Notes under the pieces: model-generated | What the model was told of the DNA's origin: nothing | Seen by the model: the letters and a program-made list of their open reading frames with translations, nothing else | Database searches by the model: none | Made by a program: the position numbers and the translations under genes | In this document: positions 1 through 18,552 of the stretch, in pieces | Layout of the letters: each line of letters starts with the position of its first letter | Position numbering within the stretch: the first letter of the stretch is position 1 | NCBI GenBank assembly: GCA_963662175.1 | Contig: OY759217.1 | Coordinates: forward strand, 48,956,108 to 49,020,107 | Reading direction: 5' to 3' | Source: Aradus depressus | Lineage: Eukaryota > Arthropoda > Insecta > Hemiptera > Aradidae | DNA length: 64,000 nucleotides

Positions 1-1690
1 AAGGATCTATAAGCCACACCACCCACAGAGTATTATTGCCACTAGAGTTAAGCCCCTAAAAGGTTTTTTTTACTGTATCCCTTCAAAAGGAATAAGGTAC
101 TCTATTATACAGAAAGAAGGGGCTTACAATATATAATAAGTAGATATCCTTCTCAACATGTTGGCAAAAATAAACAGAAGATATTTCTGAAGATGTTCAC
201 TTACATTATATGTCAGCCATATTATGCAAATATATTTTGGTTCATTCATATGTTAATTATCTAAATGATGAACACTTCCAAGGACATTCTATTAGAGAGA
301 AGAATGACCAATATTTACAATATACTAATGAAGGGAAAAAATTAAAGAAAACAACCTTTTTTCAAATCAAATTTTCAATACATTGAGAACCTATTGCGTT
401 ATATTCAGTGCCGGATTAACCTATAAGCAAACTAAACAATTGTTGAGGGCATAACGTCTCGGGGGCACCAAGTCCGAGATGCTATTTTTGAAATAGTTAA
501 GTTACGATTAACAATGAATAGGTACATGAAATTATTAAAAATAAATTATTCACTTTCTTATTAAAATATTATAAAATTAATTATATTTATTTGTATAAAA
601 ACAGTGAAGTAACTAAATTAGAAAATAAATATATGAAGTCGCATTTTGTTTTAAAACTAACCAATGAGTGGAGTACAAAAGGCGACCATCAGCTGTTTCA
701 AATATATGTAGAGTGGACCAGTCTACGTTGGGTTGTGGAGGTGAGATGAGATGTGAAGGTGGACAGTCTATTAATGAGAGAAGTGTTTTTAGGCTTAAGG
801 TTGTGAACCATGTTGGAGTGTAAAATAACAGTGTAATAGATTCGCAAAGGAGATACTTTTATTTATTTATATGTATGTAATATATATGCCCAAAATATAA
901 AACATCGATATAAATAATGGCCAAAATATATATATTTTTTTTTTAAAGTGAAATAGTTTTAAGAATTTAGTTTGGTAAGATTTTTCTTTTAAATAGTTTG
1001 ATTTTTGTTCCAATCTTAGTTTTAAATATTATAATGTAGATTCAAGTAAATAAACCCAAATATTTGTTCTCTAAATTCTATGCTATTCATGTTCCCTGTT
1101 AACCCAGCAAGATAATTTATTTATACCTTTGGATTAGATTTAACATTTTTTCAAAAGTTAGAAAAACAATATAGCATCTCTTTAGAAATCCAAATGAGAA
1201 GTTTGTTAATTTAAATTTTTTTAAATATGTGCACTTTCTTCAAAATTGACCAGCTATATAATTACTATAGGAAATGTGGTAATTTTTATTATTTAATTTC
1301 ATTTAATTATTATTAATTCAATGTATTTATTTTAATTTTACATAATATTTCTTTATCACAATAAAGTACAGTACATACAAACATGTTTTTTTTTTTCTGT
1401 GTACTTTATTATTCCCATTTTGTTATGGTGAGGAGAAGCTAACCTGTTTTGGGCGAACATACTTTTTCGCCCCCCGCGATATCACTCCAAGGGGGGTTAC
1501 AGTGTATAACAGGTTCGGATGTAGTAGAGATGGGTTACCAGCGGAACCAAGGTACCATCTAATTAATTCAACTACAGAGCAGAACCAACTGTACGGTCGG
1601 TACACAGACCCATCGTCGATGAATCACCGCCATCTTCCCCTCATTTATCTACCGATTTGCTTTAAATGTTTATTGAATAAATGTCTTATT
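1..1690. other. Intergenic AT-rich DNA with a possible hAT-type transposon end
   Basis: No gene is visible here. At about 407-500 the sequence opens with CAGTGCCGGATTAACC and runs into a GGGC-rich stretch. This resembles the terminal sequence of a widespread family of hAT-like DNA transposons in animals; no transposase and no partner terminus is visible, so it is at most a fragment. The rest is low-complexity A/T sequence. From 1440 to 1690 there is a less AT-rich stretch that I do not recognise. Confidence 0.3.
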
Positions 1691-1696
1691 CAAGAT

Positions 1697-1933
1697 ACTT
1701 CAGCACGCCGTCCTTCGGATTGGACGTTAAACGATGGTCCCGAGCCTGTACGATGTCAGGTACTCGTTAAAGACCCCTACCCTAGGTGAATAAAAAATTT
1801 AGGGTAGGCAAAATTTAGGACGCCCACAGTAGAGTCGGGCTCATGTCCACCAGAGTGACGAAAGAGCGCTCTGGGAGTAGGCGATATGACCTCGTAGTTA
1901 AAGCCCGGGCATGTGTCATCAAACCTAACCTTA
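1697..1933 (+). repeat. SINE family A, 5'-truncated copy
   Basis: The copy matches the body of the tRNA-derived SINE seen in full at 7849-8184. It has the GCCGTCCTTCGGAT block, the GTCAGGTACTCGTTAAAGAC block, the AGAGCGCTCT palindrome and the GCCCGGGCATG block, then a tail of AACCTAACC type. The tRNA-like head is missing. Confidence 0.8.
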
Positions 1934-2158
1934 TTCAAGATACTTTGAGTTTGAGAGTAATGATACATTCATCAATTAGACAGTTAATTCGGGTTTTTGA
2001 ATTGAAAATTGGTACCAGCGGTTATTGGGATGTCTTACCCTCCACCCCCTCCCTTTGACAGATCTGTCTGAAATTTAATAGGTGTCGTCCTTGGGGATTT
2101 CTGGATATACATATAAAATGTATATCTGTCCATATATTCATTCTAAAGGGTGCTCTTC

Positions 2159-2363
2159 GGGGAGCCATGGTGGCCGTGCGGGCTAGAGCGTAGGGCTTTG
2201 GTCGCATGGTCTCACCATGGTTTGCAGGTTCGAATCCCGTCCGGGAGTGAGTTTTATTTCGTAGATAAAACTCCCTCCCGGGTCCATGGATGTTGTAAAT
2301 AATTAACACCATTATAAGAGTCATGGCTAATATGCATCTTACATAAAGACAAAAAAAAAAAAA
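2159..2363 (+). repeat. SINE family B, full-length copy with poly(A) tail
   Basis: About 200 bp with a tRNA-like head: an A-box-like GTGCGGGCTAGAG segment and a B box GGTTCGAATCC at about 2227. A T-rich body with complementary CCGGGAG/CTCCCTCCCGG arms follows, and the copy ends in a long A run. Other copies lie at 26843-27051 and 46871-47062, with a reversed piece at 47088-47178. The tRNA-like part is a SINE promoter, not a functional tRNA gene. Confidence 0.8.
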
Positions 2364-2399
2364 ATTTATATTAAAAAAAATAAAATAAATACGATACGC

Positions 2400-3560
2400 A
2401 GTACGCAGTTTTTCAACAGAATTTCATGTTTTCCGACCTCCAGATTACAAAAATGAAAAAATGCAATTCTATCTGTGTGTGTGTGGCTTTGAACAAGACA
2501 ACTCTCGAAAGAATGAATATATCGATACGACATTTTTTATGTCTATCCAGATGGCTACAAGGACGACACTTATTGATTTTCAGCCAAATCGACCGAAGGG
2601 AAGGAGGGATCAGGAGGCTGACAACACAAAAACTCTAACAACTGTCGTTTTAATGATTGAATTGACATGAAATTTGAAATTTATATTCAAAAAATTATTT
2701 TTAAGGAGATCAGGTATTAATTTTCAGCGGAATGAGTCAAAGAGAAGGTGATCAGAGGGGGAGCCCAACTGAAATATCTTAATAACTCCCAATATAATGA
2801 ATGTATCGACCTAAAATTTTATATTAAAACTCAAAACCGGATGGAAAATTGTGCGCAAGATCGGTCGAATGGAAGGTGGCAAGAGGGGGCTCGACTCACT
2901 CTAATAACTGCCGATGTAATGAATGTATCGACACAAAATTTTTGTTTGAGGATTTATAGTAAGTCAAATATTATTTTATTTAGTACGAAGAGAAAAAGTA
3001 CACAGCCAGTCATTTACCGAAGATTTTTGGAAGACATGAAATTCTGGTGAAAACTCAACATCGAACTTGTGACCGATTACATAACTTCCCCTATACATAC
3101 GTCGTATGGCTGGGAAGCTAAGTTCACGATGTATATACTGTTCATATTACGACGGGAGAGTATTATAAAGAAAAAAAAAAAATTAAGAAACGACAATTCA
3201 AAAATATTTAAGCTCTGAAGAAATGCTCAACACAAAGAGACAACTTAAAGAGAAGTGTTGAAAGAAGATTCATCAATGAAAGAGTAATTTGGGAGACACC
3301 TTGACCCACCGTGGTCTGGTCATTAGGAGAGACTAGAGCGTAGTCGCAGAGTCCACCAAAACAAACCACAAGATCCTTAGCGCAAATCAGGACAAAAACT
3401 CGTGAAGTGACACGAAACTTCTATAAGGACGACATCTATTAATTTTCAGCGGAATCAGCCGAAGAGGAGAGTGGAATGAAAGAGGGGTTCAACTCAAAAA
3501 TCTCAATAAATGCCGAGACAATGAATATATCGACATGAAATTTTATATTTAAATTCAAAA
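2400..3560 (-). repeat. Rearranged copies of the hairpin-ended dispersed repeat
   Basis: The stretch is made of internal units of the repeat typified at 6818-7535. Recurring phrases are AACTGCCGATGTAATGAATG and TCGACACAAAATTT, in antisense orientation. A sense-oriented terminal hairpin module lies near 3070-3120, where ACTTCCCC and a decayed GGGAAG arm flank a TATAC/GTA core. Several partial copies appear joined. No protein-coding signal survives. Confidence 0.6.
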
Positions 3561-4035
3561 TCACATGAGCATGGTTATTATTAATTTTTCGCGTCATACT
3601 GGGTATTTTTGAAAACTATCTGGTATTTGTCCATTTCAGTTTTTTTTTTTTTTTTCATCTTTCATATCAGTTTTTCCACCATCACTAGAAAATAGGCAGA
3701 CCCCATTTGAACCAAACTTCATGTTATGAACGTGCCTATTCAGGAATAAAATTTAGGATTTCAAAATCACTGAATATTTTGGGGGGGTCGTAATTATAAT
3801 ATACTTCTTTCACTAAAAATATAAATAACATTTTCGAGTAGCGAAGGATGGGGAAAATAGCGAAGTGGGGAGAGGCATATTCGCTCACCTGATCAGCCTA
3901 GTCTCCTTACTCCCACCTTCTCTCTAACCCAGGCTATATATTATATATTATATAGGCTATATACTATATATTATATAGCCTGAGTGAAACATTAGTGTGA
4001 GAAAACGGTGTAAACATCTTATATATTATATGAGA

Positions 4036-4307
4036 CCCTTAGTTTATTTTATCTGGGAGGTAAAATAAACTTAAGCATGCCGTCCTTCGGATGGGAAGTT
4101 AAGCGATGGTCCCGAGCCTGTACGATGTCAGGTACCCGTTAAAGACCCCTATCCTAAGTGAATGAAAATTTAGGGTAGGCAAAATTTAGGACTCCCACAG
4201 TAGAGTCGGGTTCATGTCCACCAGAGTGACGAAAGAGCGCTCTGGTAGCAGGTGATATAACCTCGTAGTTAAAGCCCGGGCATGAGTCATAAAACCTAAC
4301 CTAACCT
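4036..4307 (+). repeat. SINE family A with intact 11 bp target duplication and CCTAA tail
   Basis: The copy is 5'-truncated and ends in repeated CCTAA units. It is flanked by exact 11 bp duplications, ATTATATGAGA at 4025-4035 and 4308-4318. The insertion split an older inverted repeat: the GTGTGAGAAAACGGTG arm near 3994 is the reverse complement of the arm ending near 4342. This fixes the insertion order. Confidence 0.9.
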
Positions 4308-4797
4308 ATTATATGAGATGTTTACACCGTTTTCTCACACCAATGTTTATCTCTGTCACTTTGGGATAACTCCCAACAACGCAGTGTCAATTTTGTTCAG
4401 TGGCTAAATGAGGGGCTCATGGCTGCATAATAAATCGGGTGGGTGATGAGAACAGCTGACTCATAGCTCTAGCTAGTTGGGTCGGTCCACAACTGAGGAA
4501 TGAACTCACTCCCCTCAGCCCAATTCTGAGTAGTAAACAAGGCGTCCGTGAAACACTAGTAAAGTACTTCCCCAAAGAGACTTTTGAACTTTGTGATGAC
4601 GATGGCACAAGTCGAAACAGTACACTGTATGTATATATTTTTGTGAAAATAGACAATATAAAATTTGACAATTTGTTTACTGACTACGATAGGTCCACCG
4701 TCATCAGGCCTGAAGATGGGATAAAGCACACTTTTTTTTCACTCACAAGAAGAATAGTTATCAACGACGTTACTTAGATACTTTTTTTTTTTATAAC

Positions 4798-5290
4798 TCG
4801 CCGATGAATCACCAGAAATGTACTTCCCCTTCACGAATTAATCAATTAATTTTTCTCTCCAAGGATACAAACAAGATGACAGTTTGTGCGCTAATATTCA
4901 ACAGTTGACTTACTAAATCCTCCTACTAAATTGTGTGTCAATAAATTTATTACATCGGCAGTTATGAGAGTTTTTGATCCCACATATAAAATCTCGTGTC
5001 AATACATTCATTCTATAGGCAGTTATTAGTATTTTCATGTTACGTCTCCCCCTACTACCTCCCTTTCCTATTGTCGATTTGGCTGAAAAACAATACGTGT
5101 CGTCGTTAGAGGGTTCTGGATTCACATATAAAATTTCGCGTCAATATATTCAACCAATTGGGAATTATCGTGTTCACACGGACAGAAACCATTTTTTTTT
5201 TTCATATTTGGAATCTAGAATTCCGTTGAAAACTCCCCATTTTTGACCGATTACATAACTTCCCCTATACCTCGTATAGCTGAGGAAACA
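4798..5290 (+). repeat. Hairpin-ended dispersed repeat, short complete copy
   Basis: Starts with a GATGAATCAC hairpin relic and an early ACTTCCCC segment. It contains CATTCATTCTAT and GGCAGTTATTA internal units and ends with the module CCGATTACATAACTTCCCC followed by TATACCTCGTATAGCTG. Same family as 6818-7535 and 53913-54505. No coding capacity. Confidence 0.65.
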
Positions 5291-5689
5291 AAACAACTGC
5301 ATGTTTACGAACCCCTGAACAGAACTTCATACTTTTCGGTAGACCCACAAAAGGGGATGTTATTTAAATAAAATTATAAAAACGAAAATAGGAAGCTTTC
5401 TCTTCCTACCTCATCTCTCACGCTTTTCAGTTTGAACCAATTAGCATCTTTCTTTTTACTTTCATAGATCCTTAGTACAAGAAAGTATTGTAGTCGTGCC
5501 AGAATCAATGATCGAGTTTTCAACGGATTTTTAAGTTTCAACGTTTCCTAAATACATTTTGACCAGCATGTCCATGGAAAAACTTAACAAATTGAATTTG
5601 ATGACGAGCAAAAATTGGGCAAAAAAGTGGTAAGTTACAACTGTAAAAAAATAAATACAACAAGCAAATGTGCTAAGAAAGAGATAATG

Positions 5690-6300
5690 GCAATGTAAAA
5701 ATGCCAAGAAGGGAGAAATCACCCAGTGGTGACAAACACTCCCTAGTCACTAAGTTACATTTGTTACTAATCATTGTCACTGCTGCTGCTAAGAAAGTCT
5801 CTAGGCCATTGACGCTTAAGCCGTCGTTGGGGAAGTATGGCAGAATGGAGGGCAAGGACTAGAGGATTATTGTGGGAACTGAGAAGGGGAAATAATTGTT
5901 TATACTTGGATTTAGCGACTTTGGTGACAAAACGTACGTTAAGGTCAGTGTAAAGAGTTTTCTTGGAGACGTAATAAGGAGCATTGGCTATTTTACGAAG
6001 GATTTTGGATTAAAAGGATTGGATCTGCTGGAAATTGGAAGCTTTGGCAGAACCCCAGAGTTCAAGTCCGTAACTCTACATAGGTTTGAGTACTGCATTG
6101 TATATAAGTCGTTTTGTTGTCAAAGTTAATTTGTATCTTTTGTCTAGCAGTCTTAGTAAAAGTTTATAACGTCTGTTCATTTCTTGTCATCATTCAGTCT
6201 CATGTGAGGATTCCAAGTTAGTCGTTTGTCGAGTATGAGGCCTAGATAGCGGACTTCGTTTTTTAAAGGGATGAGATTTGTTAAGGAGGTCAGGTATATT
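5690..6300 (-). pseudogene. Jockey-like non-LTR retrotransposon reverse transcriptase remnant
   Basis: Reading the minus strand from about 6290 gives a decayed C-terminal piece of a LINE reverse transcriptase. Around 6265-6195 it reads LIPLKNEVRYLGLILDKRLT, the family's typical YLGL-LD-LTW segment. Around 6105-6045 it reads LYNAVLKP and YGLELWG. Around 6020-5950 it reads KILRKIANAPYYVSKKTLY. Stops and frameshifts separate these blocks, so the copy is dead. The upstream palm motif (FADD type) is not present, so this is a 5'-truncated copy. Confidence 0.75.
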
Positions 6301-6817
6301 CTCGATGAAGTAATTTACAAATTGTGGCACCTTTTTGATTTTTTTAGAAACTTTTTTGAAGACCCTGATGAAACCTCAAAAATATCAAAAACTCTTTTCC
6401 CTGCTTTTATTCCACAGTAAAAGACAATATATTCGAAGAAAAAAATAAATAAATAAAAATACACCCACGCAACATTGACATTATGAACAATGACCACGAC
6501 CCAAATATATGTAAATGATATGAGACCAAATATGGAAAATATACCAACACCTAGCCCCAGTCTCAGGAATCGGAGACCGAGTGACCTCAACTCTGGCGTA
6601 GCCAGAGGGGGGCATGCTCATGATAGGCCATTTCCAGTAAAGCCCGCATATACTAAATTAAATTTCACTTTTCAGTTGTGTAAGGAGATTCTAAATGTAT
6701 GTTAATATACATATATATTTAAATTTGTTTTCTAATTGTTATTCTTCTTCCAATTTATTTATTGGTCTCAACCAAGGAAATAGACATTTTGGAAATAACT
6801 TAGTGTAACAAGCAATA

Positions 6818-7535
6818 AAGTCGTCGGTGAATCACCGGCAAAGTACTTCCAAACAACGAATTAATCAATTAACTGTTCGCACCAAAACTAATCAACCGTT
6901 TGTGCTAATATTAAACAGTTGACTTACATAGCGGCTCCTAAATTCTCATTCTAAATTTAATGTAAATAATTTTACTGCATCGGAAATACTTAGAGTTTTT
7001 GAATAGAGCCCCCCCCCTGAACTCACCCTTCCCTTTAGCCGATATAGCTGAAATTTGACAGGTTAAGTCCTCATTGGATATTGACTTTAAATATGATATT
7101 TCATGTCGATACATTTATTACATCAGCTGTTATTGGGCTTTTAGAGTTGAGCCCCACCTCCGATTCTGCTGAAAATTAATAAGTATCCTCCTTATGGGAT
7201 TTTGAATTCACATATGAAATAACGTATCGATGCAGTCATTCTATCGGCAGTTATTAGAGTTTTTATTTTAAGCCTCCCCCCTTCCCCTTGGTCGATTTAG
7301 CTGAAAAACAATAGGTATCGTCGTTAGAGGGTTCTGGGTTCACATATAATATAACGTGTCGATATGTTCATTCTATCGGGAATCATCGTGCTCAGTCACA
7401 TAGAAAGAATTTTTTTTTTCATATTTGGAATCCAGAGAACGGAAAACGTAAAATTCCATAGAAAACTCGGCATCGAATTTGTGTCCAATAACATAACTTC
7501 CCCTATACCTCGTATTGCTGGGGAAGTAGCAATAT
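6818..7535 (+). repeat. Hairpin-ended dispersed repeat, long copy
   Basis: Begins with the hairpin CGGTGAATCACCGG and ends with CATAACTTCCCC, a TATACCTCGTAT core and GGGGAAGT, which is a second imperfect hairpin. In between lie about three diverged 120-130 bp units. Each unit has a cysteine-free, C-rich block, the phrase GATTTGGCTGAAAA or similar, and CATTCATTCTATCGG or similar. No ORF is conserved between copies. The element class is unknown; see findings. Confidence 0.65.
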
Positions 7536-7848
7536 ATATGATGTTCGTCAATAACGTATTCCACAAATACATTTTTTTTATTACAAATTTTTTGTACAAG
7601 AATGCTAACTACCTTTAATTCATTTACTCATCTTTATTGTTAACAATTTTCATATTGATCCAAATATTCTTTAGGCAGAACCTGTGGAATATTTATATAT
7701 TTTTATAGTTAAAATGTCAAATACAAATTACATACTTTACGATTCGATCTCTGTGTTAAAACCTATCTTGACTAATAACAACTATTAACGAAAATGCTAT
7801 GTACACAAGGTAACATGTTTATATTTTATTATATTTATCATATTGCAG

Positions 7849-8184
7849 AGGACACTGGTAGCTCAGTGGTAAGCGCGGTTGCTTACTGAGGTCAAGATCG
7901 CGAGTTCGAAATCCGGCCGAGGCCCTTAGTTTATGTTATTTGGGAGATAAAATAAATGTAAGCATGCCGTCCTTCGGATGGGACGTTAAGCGTTGAGCCT
8001 GTACGATGTCAGGTACTCGTTAAAGACCCCTTCCCTAGGTGAATAAAAATGCAGGATCAAAATTTAAGACTACCATTGTAGAGTCCGGCTCATGTCCACC
8101 AGAGTAACGAAAGAGCGCTCTGGTAGTAGGCGATGTGACCTTGTATTTAAAGCCCGGGTATGGGTCATAATGAAATTAACTAAT
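7849..8184 (+). repeat. SINE family A, full-length reference copy with 15 bp target duplication
   Basis: The tRNA-like head has an A box (TAGCTCAGTGGTAAGC) and a B box (GAGTTCGAAATCC), followed by the family body and a GTCATAATGAAATTAAC end. It is flanked by exact 15 bp direct repeats, TTTATCATATTGCAG at 7834-7848 and 8185-8199. This gives the element's boundaries and shows LINE-type target-primed insertion. Confidence 0.92.
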
Positions 8185-8358
8185 TTTATCATATTGCAGT
8201 TCGAGTCCAAATGACAAGAAATTACGAATGAAATTTTCATTAATAAAATGAATAGTTAGTTAACTTATTTGACTGGTTAAAGGGACTTTAACATTGACTG
8301 GGTTGATATGCAAACCCAGACATAAATCGAAGGGCAAAAATAATTGTGTAAACAGATA

Positions 8359-8673
8359 CAGTAGAGTCCCGCTAATCCGGACACCGATTATCCAGACATC
8401 CGGTTAACCCGAACGGGATTTAGAAAAAACTAATTAAAATTTAGTAAACTAAAAATTTAATTTAGTGAGCGGTAAGTACGCAAATAATTCAAAGAGAGGG
8501 TTTGACTTGACTTACTCAGTTGGCGACGATGAAAAAGTGCCGACAAAGAAGTTGGCGCGCTAAATATTTACGCTAATATTTTAAAATATTTATTATATGC
8601 ACTTTACAGCGAATTGCGTTTAATACGGACTTTCGGTTATCCGCACGGGGTCCGGATTAGCGGGACTCAATTG
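8359..8673. mobile_element. pogo/Tigger-like MITE with TA target site
   Basis: A 315 bp AT-rich element with about 25 bp terminal inverted repeats. The left end is CAGTAGAGTCCCGCTAATCC and the right end is the complement, reading GGATTAGCGGGACTCAATTG. Both ends abut TA. CAGT(A)GA ends and TA duplication are typical of pogo-group Tc1/mariner elements. No transposase is inside. Confidence 0.75.
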
Positions 8674-8867
8674 TATATTAAATAAATGAATACATGACCA
8701 AAGAAAAACTTAAGAGACCTGACTCAAATGACGTTAACATTTATTCGGATGAGGTAATTTTCAATTATTTCAGTATACGCTGGGCTTACGTGAAATTACT
8801 AGGCTTTTTATGAAAATACCTGTTACGCCATTTGACGCCGATATAATACGGATAACATACATCGTTT

Positions 8868-9171
8868 GAGGGCGCCGGTAGCTCAGAAATAGCGAGCTAG
8901 ACTCCTCACCTCATAACCCCGCTTGACGCCCTCAGGTTTTTTATATGGGAGGTAAAACAACCTTGAGCACGCTCTCCTTCGGATGGGATGTTTAGCGATA
9001 GTTGTGAGCCTGTACGTCAGATACTCGTTAAAGACTACTCTGGGTGAATAAAAATTTAGAACTCCCACAACACAGTCGGGCTCATGTCCACCAGAGTGTC
9101 GAAAGAGCGCTCTGGTAGTAGGCGACATGAACTTGTATTTAAAGCCCGGGCATGAGTCACAATAACTAACT
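8868..9171 (+). repeat. SINE family A, near full-length copy
   Basis: Head GGGCGCCGGTAGCTCAG at about 8870. The B box region is decayed. The usual body follows, and the copy ends with GAGTCACAATAACTAAC. Confidence 0.85.
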
Positions 9172-11406
9172 CAGGATATGTTTAGGTCGTTGACTTCTTC
9201 ATGTATACGTAGGACAGGGCAAGATATGTTATCGTTCAAAAATTCTATAATGATGCTCATCGAGTTTTTATATTTTATGAACCCCTAAAGTCAGCTGTGA
9301 GTGAATCAGCGTTAAACCATTCTCCCCTTCGGTCGATTTGGCTGAATTTACGCCATTGACGCGACGTTGAACCCACAATATAATTATAACTCAATAATCA
9401 AATTTATATATAAGCTAAGTAGCAACTTAATTTATTTATTATATATCCTGTTCGGAAAATACTAAAAATACCTATAGTTAAAAAAATAATAAACCATGTC
9501 AAATATGGATATACGGCAAGAAAGGGAAAAACAAGACTGAATATATGAAATTTAAATAAATTATTTCAGAATTCAAAACAATGAAAGCAAAGAACTCTTG
9601 TCAGTCGTGATTACTTCGTAAAAAGTCAGATAATGGCAAAACTTGAGTAGTTGCACATTCAGCCTTCTAGGAACTCTGAAGAGATAAACGTTAAGCAGCG
9701 CCAAGCATTTTAGAGAAAAAAATTATGTTAAAAGTAAAAATATCAACCTTATCTCACTTGTTTTCTAGTTTAAATGTCATCGGTGTAATATACAATTCTT
9801 ATCTGAATAATAAAAAACAAAACAAATATTAGTTCTTTGACAAAACCGGCTAAAGACAAAGATATATATTTTTTTCTATGAAGTTAAAACGATTAAGAAA
9901 AAATTAAAGAAATATTGAAATTCGTGATTATTTATAAAAAATATGTATGTATTAATAACACAAAATAACAATTCATAAGATGACAAAATATGTGAAGTAC
10001 AGCATTTAGAAAATATGTGTAAAAACAATTTAACGCACCTAGTGACAAGTTGTAAATTCGAAACTTCACACTTCCGTGGTCATCGTTGATAAAACGAACT
10101 AAGCAGGAACATCGGTTACATTTATCAAAATATTGAACTATTTTTACTAAATTAATTCACATAACCATCTGATGAAAAAAATCCTCTAACGTTAAATATT
10201 CGAAATCGCATGAGACAACAACGAATCAATCTCCGGATATATGTGAACGATTGTGTTATACAAAAAAAAAATAACTGGTAAACAAAGGCACGATACGAGT
10301 ACAAACGAAGGCCACAACTGGTGGGAAGTTACTGGAGCCAGTTCGGCTCATGCAGAGTGCGCTACCAACACTTCATCAACATTTATATTCCCGGTTAAAA
10401 TTTAAAATATCTGTTCAAATACAAAATTTTCAAATATTGCTGATTATTCAAAATAAAAAAACAAAAAAAAACTGTTATATCTCGTTGAAACACTTCACTG
10501 TTTATTTTCAATCAATACAAGATTAGAATGAATAAGTCAAGTTCCCTTCATTCATATCGCATAAATAGACGTGAAGAATATTCTGTTTTTTAATATTTAT
10601 TGTCTAGAAAAAAATTGTTTTTCTTATCCAATTGAATCACTTCTGTGTGTATACTTAATTGAATAATACATTCACCCTGTAAATACAAAAATATAAGAAT
10701 ATAATAACAAATTCCAAAGTTCACTGACGAGCTCATCTGCTGAAAAAGATGTTCGAGAAATACAGATCTATGCAACATTGAACCATTTTTATTTAAACAA
10801 TAATTTATTGGACAGTAACTAGTTCATAGTTATTTATTAATACAAGAAATTCTGCAAAGATAAACACAGTTAAATAATGTTTTACATATGCCTTTTGTTA
10901 AACTTGACTCGCAAGAGTTCTTAATACTCGTCTTATTTAAATTAATAAGCTGATTATATATTATATAAAATGATATTACCATTAGAAGATCATTATCCGA
11001 AATTATTTCGAAAACCTATTATTTAAATAATTATACTCGTTAATTCAGAGAAAAAAAAAAAACACCGAATTGCGATAACGGCTTTATTAAAATTTACTTG
11101 TAATAGAGAAAAATGTCCTAAAAAATCTATAATTCTGTCACTTATCTTAACAGATTTCCTGCTTTTATATTCTAAAAAATATATATAATTTTCACAAAAT
11201 TTTAAAATAAGTTTTTCGATATAATGTAAACACTGTCTCGTACAGGTTAGGGATGTGTTAGTGACTGGCAACTATGAATTCTATTAACGCTAAAGATTGA
11301 ATCCTATTCTGTTACTCTTAATAATATCGTCATACGTTCTTTTTTTTATATCATTATCATTTATAATTATTTATTATTATACTCGTGTTTCTTTTAATTA
11401 CTCAAG
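9172..11406. other. Intergenic and putative promoter DNA upstream of Rpn8
   Basis: AT-rich sequence without a recognisable gene. A short piece of the hairpin-ended repeat lies at about 9285-9350. No clear TATA box or CpG-rich block precedes the Rpn8 start codon, so I cannot place the transcription start. Confidence 0.3.
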
Positions 11407-17910
<6,504 letters not shown>

Positions 17911-18552
17911 TGGAGGACTCTCTCTGTGGATCCATTTATGTTGCTCCTCTTTTGTAAATAATATATATTTCATTAATAAGGATAATGTTTATTTCTCCTC
18001 ATAATATTACGTCTGGGTTGATTGATTGCAGGGGTGGGTTTTGTACCCATGTTTTTTTCCTAAGCTTGAAGGTCCTTACAACAGTTCCCAACTGCCTACT
18101 CTCCTATCTCTCCCATCAAGCACAGGACCTGTTCGAATCTTTGTTTCTTCAACTCTTCTGGCCTGATGAACTTATTAATGTATATTATACGTCGGAGATT
18201 TGAATAACCTTCACATTACTTCCCCTATACTTCGTATGGAGCTGGGAAGTAAAAAATCCTCTCATAATTTTCTGACGTTTAATTATTTTCAAATTTAATT
18301 AATATATCCATATTCTGAAGCCCTCATGGTCCCGTTCGAAAGGTTTTGTCAGTCGAAGGGGGCAGACAGTTAAGGTGGGGGAACAAGGTCGAAACTCTGT
18401 AAAAGTCTTTCATGCCGCTCAGTATAGTGATGGGAAAAAAAACGCTATTTGTGTGTAACTGCAACCAGTCGCTTCTGCTACTAACTGATAAACTGGTGGA
18501 CAAAACAACTTTTGAAACAGACACAACAGGATAAGGATGAACGGTGGTTCAA
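17911..18552. other. 3' flank of Rpn8
   Basis: Contains the presumed Rpn8 3'UTR and, at 18213-18253, an isolated terminal module of the hairpin-ended repeat (ACTTCCCC, TATACTTCGTATGGAGCTGG). I see no other gene. Confidence 0.4.

Noticed and set aside
2159..2240. tRNA gene in the GTGCGGGCTAGAG repeat
   Set aside because: Part of SINE family B with poly(A) tail, and it recurs at 26843 and 46871.
2022..2324. 100 aa minus-strand ORF ([13 protein letters not shown] type)
   Set aside because: Antisense translation of SINE B; the same peptide appears at every SINE B copy.
6315..6590. 91 aa hydrophobic minus-strand ORF
   Set aside because: AT-rich low-complexity translation (Phe/Tyr/Ile rich) without splice signals or family match; it lies beside the LINE relic but in no consistent frame with it.
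7849..7925. tRNA gene
   Set aside because: A and B boxes are those of SINE family A; the head continues into the SINE body and the same sequence recurs many times.
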